Origin: Chryseobacterium ginsenosidimutans
GTDB taxonomy: Bacteria > Bacteroidota > Bacteroidia > Flavobacteriales > Weeksellaceae
Assembly: GCF_030823405.1 (NCBI RefSeq)
Contig: NZ_JAUSXC010000001.1
Span: 434,001 to 498,000 of the forward strand
DNA: 64,000 nucleotides
Direction of reading: 5' to 3'
This document shows, one piece after another, positions 26,900 to 34,316 of this stretch. The position numbers and the translations under genes were made by a program. How positions within the stretch are numbered: position 1 is the first letter of the stretch; each line of letters opens with the position of its first letter. The notes under the pieces were generated by a model that worked only from the letters and a program-made list of their open reading frames with translations, made no database searches and had not been told where the DNA came from.

Positions 26900-27958
26900 A
26901 TGAAATTAAGTAAAGCCTTGTTTCTTATCTTTTGTTTTCTGTTTACATCAGTCTTTGCTCAGAACAGAAAAAGTCCTGTTGATTTAAAAATAAAAGGAGA
27001 TTACAATCATCTCACAACAAAAACAAATTTTCCGGAGCTTTGGTCAGGATTTCAGAGAGAAGAAATAATTTCTTACGATGTGAAGAATACACATATTGCC
27101 GTAAGCTACGTTCAACAAATTTCAAAAAAGAGTAAAACCGTTCTTTCGATTTATCTTTATCCTAAAAAGTATATTGACAATCAACAATTGAGAGATGTAT
27201 TTTATTCTTATGATTATCCACTGAATCAAAATTCAAATACACATATTGAAATAAAACCTTCTTTCGGAAACCTTTCTAATGACAAACTGAAAGTAAATTA
27301 CATTTATTCCATTTTTAAAAATTCAATGGGGCAGCCTGATTTTTTTAAAGGGGTAAAATATGTCAGTAAGAATTCTCTTCTTTCAATTTATGAATGTGGT
27401 GGCTGGATTTTTAAAATCAGAGCTTCCAGCGATGAAATGACCAATGATCAATTAAAAGAACTGAAAGATAAAGTTGAAAATTATTTTGGGGTTCTAAATG
27501 TTGCTTCTATTAAGACTTTACCCATTAATAATGTTCCGGATATTCTCCTATCGGCTTCCGTAAAAAGAGATTCCATGATGGCTCATGCGACCTTGGAGGC
27601 AGCAAAATCAAAAATTGACTGGTTAGCAAAAAATTTAGAAGAAAAAGAAATTCTAACGGGTTTCCATGATATGAAAATCGATTCTGAAATTTATTCAATT
27701 GAAAAAATGATCGAATATTATAAAGCTCACGAAAAAGATTGGGCAATTGATCCTGATACCAAAAAATATTTTGATGAAATGATGAGAATTGCCGAAAACG
27801 GACGATTAAAAGATCATATTTATGAAAAATACCATGGATTGATCGATTATCCTGAAGGTGAATCAAAAAAAGCAGATTATATCCAATTCAAAATAGACAA
27901 AAATATATCCGAAAATACTAACGAAATCTTCTACAAAATCTTCTACCAATTAGAATAG
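26900..27958 (+). CDS. secreted protein of unknown function
   Basis: A 352-residue protein with a clear signal peptide (ALFLIFCFLFTSVFAQ). The mature part is rich in Lys, Tyr and Asp without recognisable motifs. The region near residues 220-300 (ATLEAAKSKIDWLAKNLEEKE, IEKMIEYYKAHEKDW) is helical. The first gene of the plus-strand series leading to rseP, it has no obvious partner. Confidence 0.65.
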   Translation: MKLSKALFLIFCFLFTSVFAQNRKSPVDLKIKGDYNHLTTKTNFPELWSGFQREEIISYDVKNTHIAVSYVQQISKKSKTVLSIYLYPKKYIDNQQLRDVFYSYDYPLNQNSNTHIEIKPSFGNLSNDKLKVNYIYSIFKNSMGQPDFFKGVKYVSKNSLLSIYECGGWIFKIRASSDEMTNDQLKELKDKVENYFGVLNVASIKTLPINNVPDILLSASVKRDSMMAHATLEAAKSKIDWLAKNLEEKEILTGFHDMKIDSEIYSIEKMIEYYKAHEKDWAIDPDTKKYFDEMMRIAENGRLKDHIYEKYHGLIDYPEGESKKADYIQFKIDKNISENTNEIFYKIFYQLE

Positions 27959-28073
27959 TTAATCCTTTATAGATTAATTCTATCATCATAGATTCTTTAT
28001 TTTAGTTTGTTTTAAGAAAATAAAGCCGATTTTTGCAGTTCAAATAAAACATTAAAAAGGTTACAATTACATA

Positions 28074-29483
28074 ATGAAAGTCGAACAAATATATACAGGA
28101 TGTCTTGCTCAGGGTGCGTATTACATCGTATCAGAAAATGAAGCTGCGATCATTGATCCTTTAAGAGAAGTAAAGCCTTATCTGGATCGGTTGGAAAAAG
28201 ACAATGTAGCTTTGAAATATATTTTTGAAACTCACTTCCATGCAGATTTTGTTTCGGGACATTTGGACTTAAGTAAAAAAACAGGAGCACCCATCGTTTA
28301 CGGGCCAACAGCACAGCCCGAATTTGAAGCAATAATTGCTGAAGACGACCAGATTTTCGAGATCGGCAAAATAAAAATAAAAGCTCTTCATACTCCCGGA
28401 CACACCATGGAAAGTACAACTTACCTCCTGATTGACGAAAACGGTGTAGAAACAGCAATTTTCACAGGAGATACCTTATTTTTAGGTGATGTTGGCAGAC
28501 CAGATCTTGCTCAAAAAGCAGGCAGTGTCACTCAGGAAGACCTTGCGGGAATCTTATACGAAAGTTTACACACAAAAATATTGCCTTTAGACGACAGTAT
28601 TACGGTATATCCTGCTCATGGTGCAGGGTCGGCTTGCGGAAAGAATATGCAGAAGGAAACGGTTGATATTTTAGGAAATCAAAAGAAAACCAATTACGCT
28701 CTGAATCAGCCCGATAAAGAATCCTTCATCAAAGAAGTTTTAGATGGACTAACAGCTCCTCCAAAATATTTCGGAATGAACGTTGCATTGAACAAAGGAG
28801 GCTACGAAAGTCTTGATACCGTTATGGATAAAGGATTATCTCCAATTTCTGTTGAAGATTTTGAAGCATATGCAGAAGAAACAGGCGCTTTAATTCTGGA
28901 CACAAGAAATCCTGGAGAATTTCATAAAGGATTTGTTCCTAATTCTATCAATATTGGATTAAAAGGTGATTTTGCACCTTGGGTAGGAACTTTAATCGTT
29001 GACGTAAAACATCCTTTATTATTAATTGTTGACGAAGGAACAGAGGAAGAAGCCATTACGAGATTAAGCAGAGTTGGTTTTGATAATGTTTTAGGATATT
29101 TAAAAGGCGGTTTTGCAGCATGGAAAAACGGAGGAAAAGAAACCGATGAGGTAAAAAGAATTTCTCCTGCAGAATTTGCAGAACAGTACACAAAAAATTC
29201 AAAAGTAATCGACGTACGTAAGATCTCAGAATATTCCGCAGAACATATCGACAATGCGTACAATAAACCTTTAGACCTTATCAGTGACTGGGTAAAAACG
29301 ATCGATAACTCTGAACATTTCTTCCTTCATTGCGCAGGAGGCTACAGAAGTATGATCGCAGCAAGCATTCTTAATTCACACGGAATAAGGAACTTTACTG
29401 AAATTGATGGAGGTTTTAACGGAATTAAAAAAACAGAAAAGTTTCCAACTTCAGATTTCGTTTGCCAGTCTAAGACACTATAA
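28074..29483 (+). CDS. MBL-fold persulfide-dioxygenase-like protein with two rhodanese domains
   Basis: A 469-residue protein. The N-terminal metallo-beta-lactamase fold carries THFHADFVSGH near residues 53-63 (His54, His56, Asp58, His63), as in ETHE1-type persulfide dioxygenases. Two rhodanese domains follow. The first (about 255-355) has DTRNPGEFHKGFVPNSINIG but no active-site Cys, the loop reading LIVDEGTEEEA. The second (about 365-460) is complete with HCAGGYRS. Likely role: oxidising glutathione- or low-molecular persulfides and handling sulfane sulfur. A thioredoxin gene follows. Confidence 0.88.
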   Translation: MKVEQIYTGCLAQGAYYIVSENEAAIIDPLREVKPYLDRLEKDNVALKYIFETHFHADFVSGHLDLSKKTGAPIVYGPTAQPEFEAIIAEDDQIFEIGKIKIKALHTPGHTMESTTYLLIDENGVETAIFTGDTLFLGDVGRPDLAQKAGSVTQEDLAGILYESLHTKILPLDDSITVYPAHGAGSACGKNMQKETVDILGNQKKTNYALNQPDKESFIKEVLDGLTAPPKYFGMNVALNKGGYESLDTVMDKGLSPISVEDFEAYAEETGALILDTRNPGEFHKGFVPNSINIGLKGDFAPWVGTLIVDVKHPLLLIVDEGTEEEAITRLSRVGFDNVLGYLKGGFAAWKNGGKETDEVKRISPAEFAEQYTKNSKVIDVRKISEYSAEHIDNAYNKPLDLISDWVKTIDNSEHFFLHCAGGYRSMIAASILNSHGIRNFTEIDGGFNGIKKTEKFPTSDFVCQSKTL

Positions 29484-29527
29484 ATTTGGAATTATTTTTG
29501 CAATAATTTAATACATAACAAGTCAGT

Positions 29528-29636
29528 ACACTTTAGTTTATATAAGAATAAAAAGTTAGAAAAAACAAAAGCTTCGATCATTTTCGATTACTTTTAAGTG
29601 ATTTTAATTGTCTTTAAACTTAATAAACTAAAGTGT
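29528..29636. repeat. 109-bp element bounded by a perfect 14-bp inverted repeat
   Basis: ACACTTTAGTTTAT (29528-29541) and ATAAACTAAAGTGT (29623-29636) are perfect complements. After one unpaired A the stem continues with TAAG/CTTA. The internal 81 bases are AT-rich and non-coding. It occupies most of the gap before the thioredoxin gene and may be a miniature repeat element or a structured leader. Confidence 0.55.
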
Positions 29637-29658
29637 TTTTATATAAAAACTCAAAATT

Positions 29659-29958
29659 ATGTCACAAAAATTTCAGGAAATAATAGATTCCGAAAGACCT
29701 GTTTTAATCGATTTTTTCGCAACATGGTGTCAACCTTGTAAAGTACAGTCATCGGTTTTAAATACGGTAAAAGAAAACGTTGGCGAAGAAGCCAGAATTA
29801 TAAAAGTGGATGTAGACCAATATCCTGCTATTGCTTCTCAATATGGTGTTCGTGGAGTTCCAACATTGGCCATTTTCAAAAAAGGAGAAATGCTTTGGAA
29901 AGAAAGCGGCGTTCACGATGTGAACACATTAACTCAGCTTTTAAAACAACATGCTTAA
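29659..29958 (+). CDS. thioredoxin family protein
   Basis: A 99-residue single-domain thioredoxin. It has the redox-active WCQPCK (Cys24, Cys27) instead of the classic WCGPC, and the conserved cis-proline stretch RGVPTLAIF. Presumably it reduces disulfides or persulfides in the cytoplasm. It follows the MBL/rhodanese gene after a 175-base gap containing a long inverted repeat, so co-transcription is possible but not certain. Confidence 0.93.
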   Translation: MSQKFQEIIDSERPVLIDFFATWCQPCKVQSSVLNTVKENVGEEARIIKVDVDQYPAIASQYGVRGVPTLAIFKKGEMLWKESGVHDVNTLTQLLKQHA

Positions 29959-29964
29959 GATAAA

Positions 29965-30002
29965 AGGTTAAGGCTAAAATTTTTCGGCCTTAGTCTTAAC
30001 CT
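29965..30002. terminator. bidirectional terminator between thioredoxin and amidase genes
   Basis: AGGTTAAGGCTAA (29965-29977) pairs with TTAGTCTTAACCT (29990-30002), 13 bp with one G-T pair and a 12-nt loop. It lies between two convergent genes. Confidence 0.65.
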
Positions 30003-30007
30003 CTGTA

Positions 30008-30760
30008 TTATAATTCAATTGAAAAAGCATCGCGGTCATTTAAAAACTGGAAATGTTTTCTGAAATCATTTAATTCATCCATATTTAATTCCGCAGAAAC
30101 AATATTTCCATTTTTTTGAGAAATTCCTTTTCCGTCTGCGAAAAAACAATGCGAGCTTTCCTGATAAAACAGATCATTTCCATCTGTTCCTATTCTGTTT
30201 AGGCCAAAAACAAAAGATAGATTTTCGATTGCTCGTGCTTTGAGTAAATGCTCCCAAGCTCCTACTCTTTTTTCAGGCCAGTTGGCAACATACAAAATCG
30301 CATCATAATCATCATTATTCCTTGCAAAAACGGGAAAACGAAGATCATAACAAACCTGTAGCAGAATTCTAAAACCTTTATAATTCACAATTACCCTTTC
30401 TTTCCCGGGAGTATATACTTTATCCTCGCCTGAAAAAGAAAACAAATGTCTTTTATCATAAAAATCAACTTGAGAATCAGGTTGCACAAAATACATTCTG
30501 TTGTAGAAATTTCCATTATCTTCAACCGGGGAGCTTCCGCAAAATGCGGCATTTTTTTCTTTAGACATTTTCTTTAAAAACTCCAAAGATTCCTGATTTC
30601 TGTCGGAAACCTCGGACGCATCCATACAAAAACCCGTTGAAAACATTTCAGGTAAAAGAAACAGATCAGCTTCCTGATTCTCCAATTCTTTTTCAATTAA
30701 ATGAAAGTTTTCCCCTTTATTTTTCCAGATAATATCTAAATTCAATCCTGTAATCTTCAT
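30008..30760 (-). CDS. nitrilase-superfamily amidohydrolase, omega-amidase-like
   Basis: A 250-residue carbon-nitrogen hydrolase. The catalytic triad is visible: Glu in LLPEMFSTGF (residue 38), Lys in YDKRHLFSF and Cys in LLQVCYDLRFPVF. The motif set matches the YafV/omega-amidase branch, which hydrolyses 2-oxoglutaramate and similar amides. Substrate assignment follows the family and was not tested. It is convergent with thioredoxin and stands alone. Confidence 0.87.
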   Translation of the reverse strand: MKITGLNLDIIWKNKGENFHLIEKELENQEADLFLLPEMFSTGFCMDASEVSDRNQESLEFLKKMSKEKNAAFCGSSPVEDNGNFYNRMYFVQPDSQVDFYDKRHLFSFSGEDKVYTPGKERVIVNYKGFRILLQVCYDLRFPVFARNNDDYDAILYVANWPEKRVGAWEHLLKARAIENLSFVFGLNRIGTDGNDLFYQESSHCFFADGKGISQKNGNIVSAELNMDELNDFRKHFQFLNDRDAFSIEL

Positions 30761-30863
30761 AAACTTTGTTAAAAAACTTCAATAAAAATACGATTTTCCA
30801 ATGATTTCGGTTCTATTTTTGTTGCTGATATTTTTTTAGCAATAACAGTAAAAGAGTAAATTT

Positions 30864-31304
30864 ATGAAGAAATTGGTTTTTATGTTGATGCTGATCTTTG
30901 CAGGAACTACAGCAAATGCCCAAGCCTGGACCGGAAAAGGAGATCAGAAAATCAACGCCGGATTGAGCGCATGGGGATACGGAACGGGGATCACGGGAAC
31001 GTATGATTACGGTTTAAACAAATTAATCTCTGTAGGAGGTGGCCTTAATGCTTATTTCGGAAATTATAAAGATAATGACAATGACAACCGGGTTTTTGTT
31101 TTTGGAAGAGTGAATTTCCACCTGAAAGAAACACTACAATTACCAGAAAAACTGGATATTTATCCGGGAGTTGACGTAGGCGTTTTAGGAAGAGATTTCG
31201 GGATCGGTGCTCACATTGGTGCAAGATACTTTTTTACTGACAGAATCGGAGTATTTGCAGAAGTCGGCAACAATGGCAGTCTGGGAGTTTCCATCAATTT
31301 ATAA
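30864..31304 (+). CDS. small outer-membrane beta-barrel-like secreted protein
   Basis: A 146-residue protein with a signal peptide (VFMLMLIFAGTTANAQ). The mature part alternates Gly/aromatic-rich strands (KINAGLSAWGYGTGITGTYD, IGAHIGARYFFTDRIGVFAE) and ends SLGVSINL with a terminal hydrophobic residue, typical of small beta-barrels. It resembles a Bacteroidota family (DUF6646 as I recall). A terminator follows within 25 bases. Confidence 0.75.
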   Translation: MKKLVFMLMLIFAGTTANAQAWTGKGDQKINAGLSAWGYGTGITGTYDYGLNKLISVGGGLNAYFGNYKDNDNDNRVFVFGRVNFHLKETLQLPEKLDIYPGVDVGVLGRDFGIGAHIGARYFFTDRIGVFAEVGNNGSLGVSINL

Positions 31305-31324
31305 GAAATCATACTATTATATGA

Positions 31325-31353
31325 CAAAGCTTCTCGTTTCGGGGAGCTTTTTT
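31325..31353 (+). terminator. Rho-independent terminator after the barrel gene
   Basis: AAAGCTTCTC / GGGGAGCTTT forms a 10-bp stem with two G-T pairs and a 5-nt loop, followed by a T run. Confidence 0.75.
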
Positions 31354-31354
31354 A

Positions 31355-31385
31355 TTTGGCATAGTTTTGATAATTGTTACCTTTG
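31355..31385 (+). promoter_or_regulatory. promoter of rseP
   Basis: TTTG (31355-31358), 19-bp spacer, TACCTTTG (31378-31385): an exact fit to the Bacteroidota -33/-7 promoter. The -33 box is next to the preceding terminator's T-tract. The predicted leader is about 20 bases. Confidence 0.65.
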
Positions 31386-31408
31386 CAAATTAAACATAAA
31401 AAGCATTA

Positions 31409-32758
31409 ATGGAAATAGCAATCAAACTGTTTCAATTTATATTGAGCATTTCTATCTTGGTAATCCTTCACGAACTTGGGCACTTCTTACCAGCAAAATA
31501 CTTTAAGACCAAAGTTGAAAAATTCTATCTTTTCTTCGATCCATGGTTTTCTATCGCAAAGAAGAAAATCGGGGAAACTGAATACGGAATCGGATGGCTT
31601 CCTTTCGGGGGATATGTAAAAATCGCCGGAATGGTAGACGAAAGCATGGATACCGAGCAATTGAAACAACCTGCCCAACCGTGGGAATTCAGAGCAAAAC
31701 CGGCTTGGCAGAGACTGATTATCATGTTGGGAGGAGTTACAGTAAACTTTTTCCTGGCTTGGCTAATTTATTCTTGTCTTTCTTTATTTAATGGAGAAAT
31801 GTACACTGACCTTACCAAATTTAATAACGGTATCGGTGTCACTGAAGCAGGTAAAAAAATGGGATTCCAAAGTGGCGATAAAATTGTAAGCATCGACGGG
31901 AAACCGGCTGAAAGATTAGAAAATGCTTCTATCAACATCCTTTTGGGAGATAATGTAACGGTATTGAGAAATGGAAAAGAAGTTACTTTCCCTGTAAATA
32001 AAGATGGTGTTGCTGATGTTTTAAAACAAAAAGAGGCAAAATTATACATCACACCACGATTTCCAATGATTATTGATTCTTTGGTAAGCCCGGCTTCAAA
32101 AGCTTCAGGCTTGACTAAAGGAGATAAAGTCGTTGCAGTTAATGGTAAACAAACACCTTTCTTTGATGAAGTAAGTTCTACTTTATTAGAAAACAAAGGC
32201 AAAACGATCAATATTGAAGTTCTAAGAAACGGAAAAACAGAAAATGTTTCTACAGCCGTTGATAAAAATGGAAAATTGGGTGTTGCTGTTGATCAAAAGG
32301 CATTGGCAAATGTTGTCACCAATAAAAAATATTCTTTTGGAGAATCTATTCCAAGAGGTTTTGAAAGAACGATAGAAGCCTTAACAATGCAGGTTAAACA
32401 GTTTAAAATCATGTTTAACTCTAAAATCCAAGGGTATAAAAATGTGGGCGGACCGATCGCCATCGTTAAAAACATGCCTGTAGACAGAGCTGCAGACGGA
32501 AGTATTGCCATTAACTGGGCAGCATTTTGGAGCTTCACAGCAATGTTCTCTATTTGGCTGGCATTTTTGAACTTAATTCCTATCCCCGGATTGGATGGCG
32601 GACACGTAATTTTCACATTATATGAGATAATTTTTGGAAAACCTGTTCCTCAAAAAGTGTTGGAAAACGCACAGATGATCGGGGTTATCTTCCTGCTAGG
32701 CTTAATGTTACTGATCTTCGGAAGTGACATTTTCAAGATCTTCACAGGGAAGCTATAA
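31409..32758 (+). CDS. rseP: RIP metalloprotease RseP (site-2 protease)
   Basis: An intramembrane zinc protease of 449 residues. The HELGH motif (His21, Glu22, His25) is in the first transmembrane helix, and the second active-site part LIPIPGLDGGHVIF in the penultimate hydrophobic region. Two PDZ domains lie between (about residues 125-200 and 205-290). Its substrate is likely an anti-sigma factor or remnant signal peptides, as in other bacteria. No sigma/anti-sigma pair is in the window. Confidence 0.95.
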   Translation: MEIAIKLFQFILSISILVILHELGHFLPAKYFKTKVEKFYLFFDPWFSIAKKKIGETEYGIGWLPFGGYVKIAGMVDESMDTEQLKQPAQPWEFRAKPAWQRLIIMLGGVTVNFFLAWLIYSCLSLFNGEMYTDLTKFNNGIGVTEAGKKMGFQSGDKIVSIDGKPAERLENASINILLGDNVTVLRNGKEVTFPVNKDGVADVLKQKEAKLYITPRFPMIIDSLVSPASKASGLTKGDKVVAVNGKQTPFFDEVSSTLLENKGKTINIEVLRNGKTENVSTAVDKNGKLGVAVDQKALANVVTNKKYSFGESIPRGFERTIEALTMQVKQFKIMFNSKIQGYKNVGGPIAIVKNMPVDRAADGSIAINWAAFWSFTAMFSIWLAFLNLIPIPGLDGGHVIFTLYEIIFGKPVPQKVLENAQMIGVIFLLGLMLLIFGSDIFKIFTGKL

Positions 32759-32785
32759 TATTTTTAAAATTTTTCAATAAAAATA

Positions 32786-32817
32786 TTTGTAAGGTATAAA
32801 TATTCGTCCTATATTTG
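32786..32817 (+). promoter_or_regulatory. promoter of the first tRNA-Asn gene
   Basis: TTTG (32786-32789), 20-bp spacer, TATATTTG (32810-32817). The mature tRNA begins 23 bases after the -7 box. Confidence 0.7.
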
Positions 32818-32839
32818 CACCACTAAAAACAAAGGACAT

Positions 32840-32916
32840 TCCTCCTTAGCTCAGTTGGTTAGAGCATCTGACTGTTAATCAGAGGGTCGCTGGTTCGAGC
32901 CCAGCAGGAGGAGCCA
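32840..32916 (+). tRNA. tRNA-Asn (GTT), copy 1, CCA encoded
   Basis: Complete cloverleaf: acceptor TCCTCCT/AGGAGGA, anticodon stem TCTGA/TCAGA with loop CTGTTAA (anticodon GTT at 32874-32876), T stem GCTGG/CCAGC with loop TTCGAGC, discriminator G at 32913 and an encoded CCA at 32914-32916. The 74-nt body is identical to the copy at 34001-34074. Confidence 0.97.
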
Positions 32917-32946
32917 AAAAGACTTACAGAAATGTGAGTCTTTTTT
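32917..32946 (+). terminator. terminator of tRNA-Asn copy 1
   Basis: AAAAGACTTACA / TGTGAGTCTTTT, 12-bp stem closed by a GAAA tetraloop, then a T run. Copy 2 has the same hairpin with one compensated position. Confidence 0.85.
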
Positions 32947-33034
32947 ATTTCCATCAAATCTCATTTATAATCCTTATTTATAATTTCCTTTCAAATCTTA
33001 AGGCTTTTGTTATATTTGTGAAAACTAATACCAT

Positions 33035-33826
33035 ATGAATAATAAAAAGTGGCTTACAAAAAATTTGTGGAGATTTGTTAGCTTATCTCTCATCTTTATT
33101 TTCATTGTAATTGCAATAACTTTATTATTGGGCTATAATGTCAACTATGAACAAAGGGGAACATTTGGTGATATGTTTGGATTCGCAAATGCATTATTTA
33201 CAGGATTGTCATTTGTCGGACTAATCGTTACAATATTATTACAAAGTCAAGAAATAAAAAACACAAAAGAAGAAGTAGAAAAACAAGGTAAATTTATAAA
33301 ACTGCAACAATTTGAAAATATACTTTTTCAAAGATTAGCATTACTAAATCAGATCATTAATGATATTGAAACAACATCAACAACAAATCCACCCAATAAA
33401 CCTCCTGTTAAAACAGTTTATAAAGGTAGAGCCGCTTTAGTTAATTTATTCAATATAATCCCAACTCACATACAAGGCAATCAAGATAATTTTGATCATG
33501 CTTATAAAATATTTTATAAATTTAATTACATTTTTGGACATTATTTTAGAAATATTTTTTTAATTCTAAAAACTATTGATGAGGAAGAATTCACCGCTGA
33601 TTATAAAAGAAATTATTTGATTCAAAAGAAATATGCAGAAATCATAAGGAGCCAGCTGTCCGAACATGAATTAGCAATTTTATTCTACAGTAGTTTACAT
33701 GAGTTAGGAATTAAAGAATTCAAACCTTTAATAGAGAAATATCACCTATTCTTCTATATTAACAACCAATATATTTTGGAAGAAATGAAAGACAGATATA
33801 ACGAAAGCGCATTTATAGAAAGTTAA
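33035..33826 (+). CDS. putative phage abortive infection protein (AbiC-like)
   Basis: A 263-residue protein with two N-terminal transmembrane helices (about residues 11-32 and 50-70), a coiled-coil stretch (SQEIKNTKEEVEKQGKF) and a helical C-terminal domain with KYAEIIRSQLSEHELAILFY and FKPLIEKYHLFF. This layout and these motifs match the putative AbiC abortive infection family, which blocks phage growth at the cost of the cell. The gene is more AT-rich than its neighbours and lies alone between two identical tRNA-Asn genes, suggesting acquisition. No partner gene is visible. Confidence 0.85.
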   Translation: MNNKKWLTKNLWRFVSLSLIFIFIVIAITLLLGYNVNYEQRGTFGDMFGFANALFTGLSFVGLIVTILLQSQEIKNTKEEVEKQGKFIKLQQFENILFQRLALLNQIINDIETTSTTNPPNKPPVKTVYKGRAALVNLFNIIPTHIQGNQDNFDHAYKIFYKFNYIFGHYFRNIFLILKTIDEEEFTADYKRNYLIQKKYAEIIRSQLSEHELAILFYSSLHELGIKEFKPLIEKYHLFFYINNQYILEEMKDRYNESAFIES

Positions 33827-33944
33827 ATAGAAATTAATATCAATTTATTTGGAATTTTTATCATTCTTAAATTACTGAAAAATAATCAGATAATCTTCAA
33901 CCCTTACTATCATTAGGAATTTTTCAATATTTTTAAAATAATTA

Positions 33945-33976
33945 TTTGCACAATATTATTTTTCATATTATATTTG
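33945..33976 (+). promoter_or_regulatory. promoter of the second tRNA-Asn gene
   Basis: TTTG (33945-33948), 20-bp spacer, TATATTTG (33969-33976). Boxes and spacing are the same as for copy 1 although the spacer sequence has diverged. Confidence 0.7.
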
Positions 33977-34000
33977 CAGCACCCAAAAAGGGAAGAACAT

Positions 34001-34074
34001 TCCTCCTTAGCTCAGTTGGTTAGAGCATCTGACTGTTAATCAGAGGGTCGCTGGTTCGAGCCCAGCAGGAGGAG
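34001..34074 (+). tRNA. tRNA-Asn (GTT), copy 2, CCA not encoded
   Basis: Identical over 74 nt to copy 1, with anticodon GTT at 34035-34037. Here the discriminator G is followed by CAAAAG, so the terminal CCA must be added enzymatically. The acceptor, D, anticodon and T arms are all intact. Confidence 0.97.
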
Positions 34075-34075
34075 C

Positions 34076-34106
34076 AAAAGACTTACAGAAATGTAGGTCT
34101 TTTTTT
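34076..34106 (+). terminator. terminator of tRNA-Asn copy 2
   Basis: AAAAGACTTACA / TGTAGGTCTTTT, 12-bp stem with a GAAA loop and a T run. It is nearly identical to the terminator of copy 1. Confidence 0.85.
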
Positions 34107-34190
34107 ATGATTTTAACATATGAAATGATAAAGAATAACCGATCCTGAGACCTTATTATTTTAACAAATATTTATCTATAACAGTGTCAT

Positions 34191-34218
34191 TTTGATGGTG
34201 TTATTTTCATTACATTTG
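34191..34218 (+). promoter_or_regulatory. possible promoter of the DUF5686 gene
   Basis: TTTG (34191-34194) and TACATTTG (34211-34218) separated by 16 bases, slightly shorter than usual. It would give a leader of roughly 90 bases. Confidence 0.4.
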
Positions 34219-34316
34219 CAGTTTGGTATTTAACTTTATAAAAGTTTAAATATTATTTATCATTTACAATAAAACTGCATACTTTTTGTTTATGCAATAG
34301 CTTGAAGAAACAACAA

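Noticed and set aside
29659..29958. A partner-specific persulfide thioredoxin, defined by WCQPC
   Set aside because: The variant active site alone does not prove specificity. It is listed as a general thioredoxin.
31768..32211. A 147-codon minus-strand open frame opposite rseP
   Set aside because: It is antisense to the PDZ region of rseP, has no promoter or domain and is explained by the codon bias of the true gene.
32840..34074. Integrated prophage or integrative element at tRNA-Asn
   Set aside because: No integrase, relaxase or phage gene lies within the 1.2 kb unit. A simple duplication with a cargo gene fits better.
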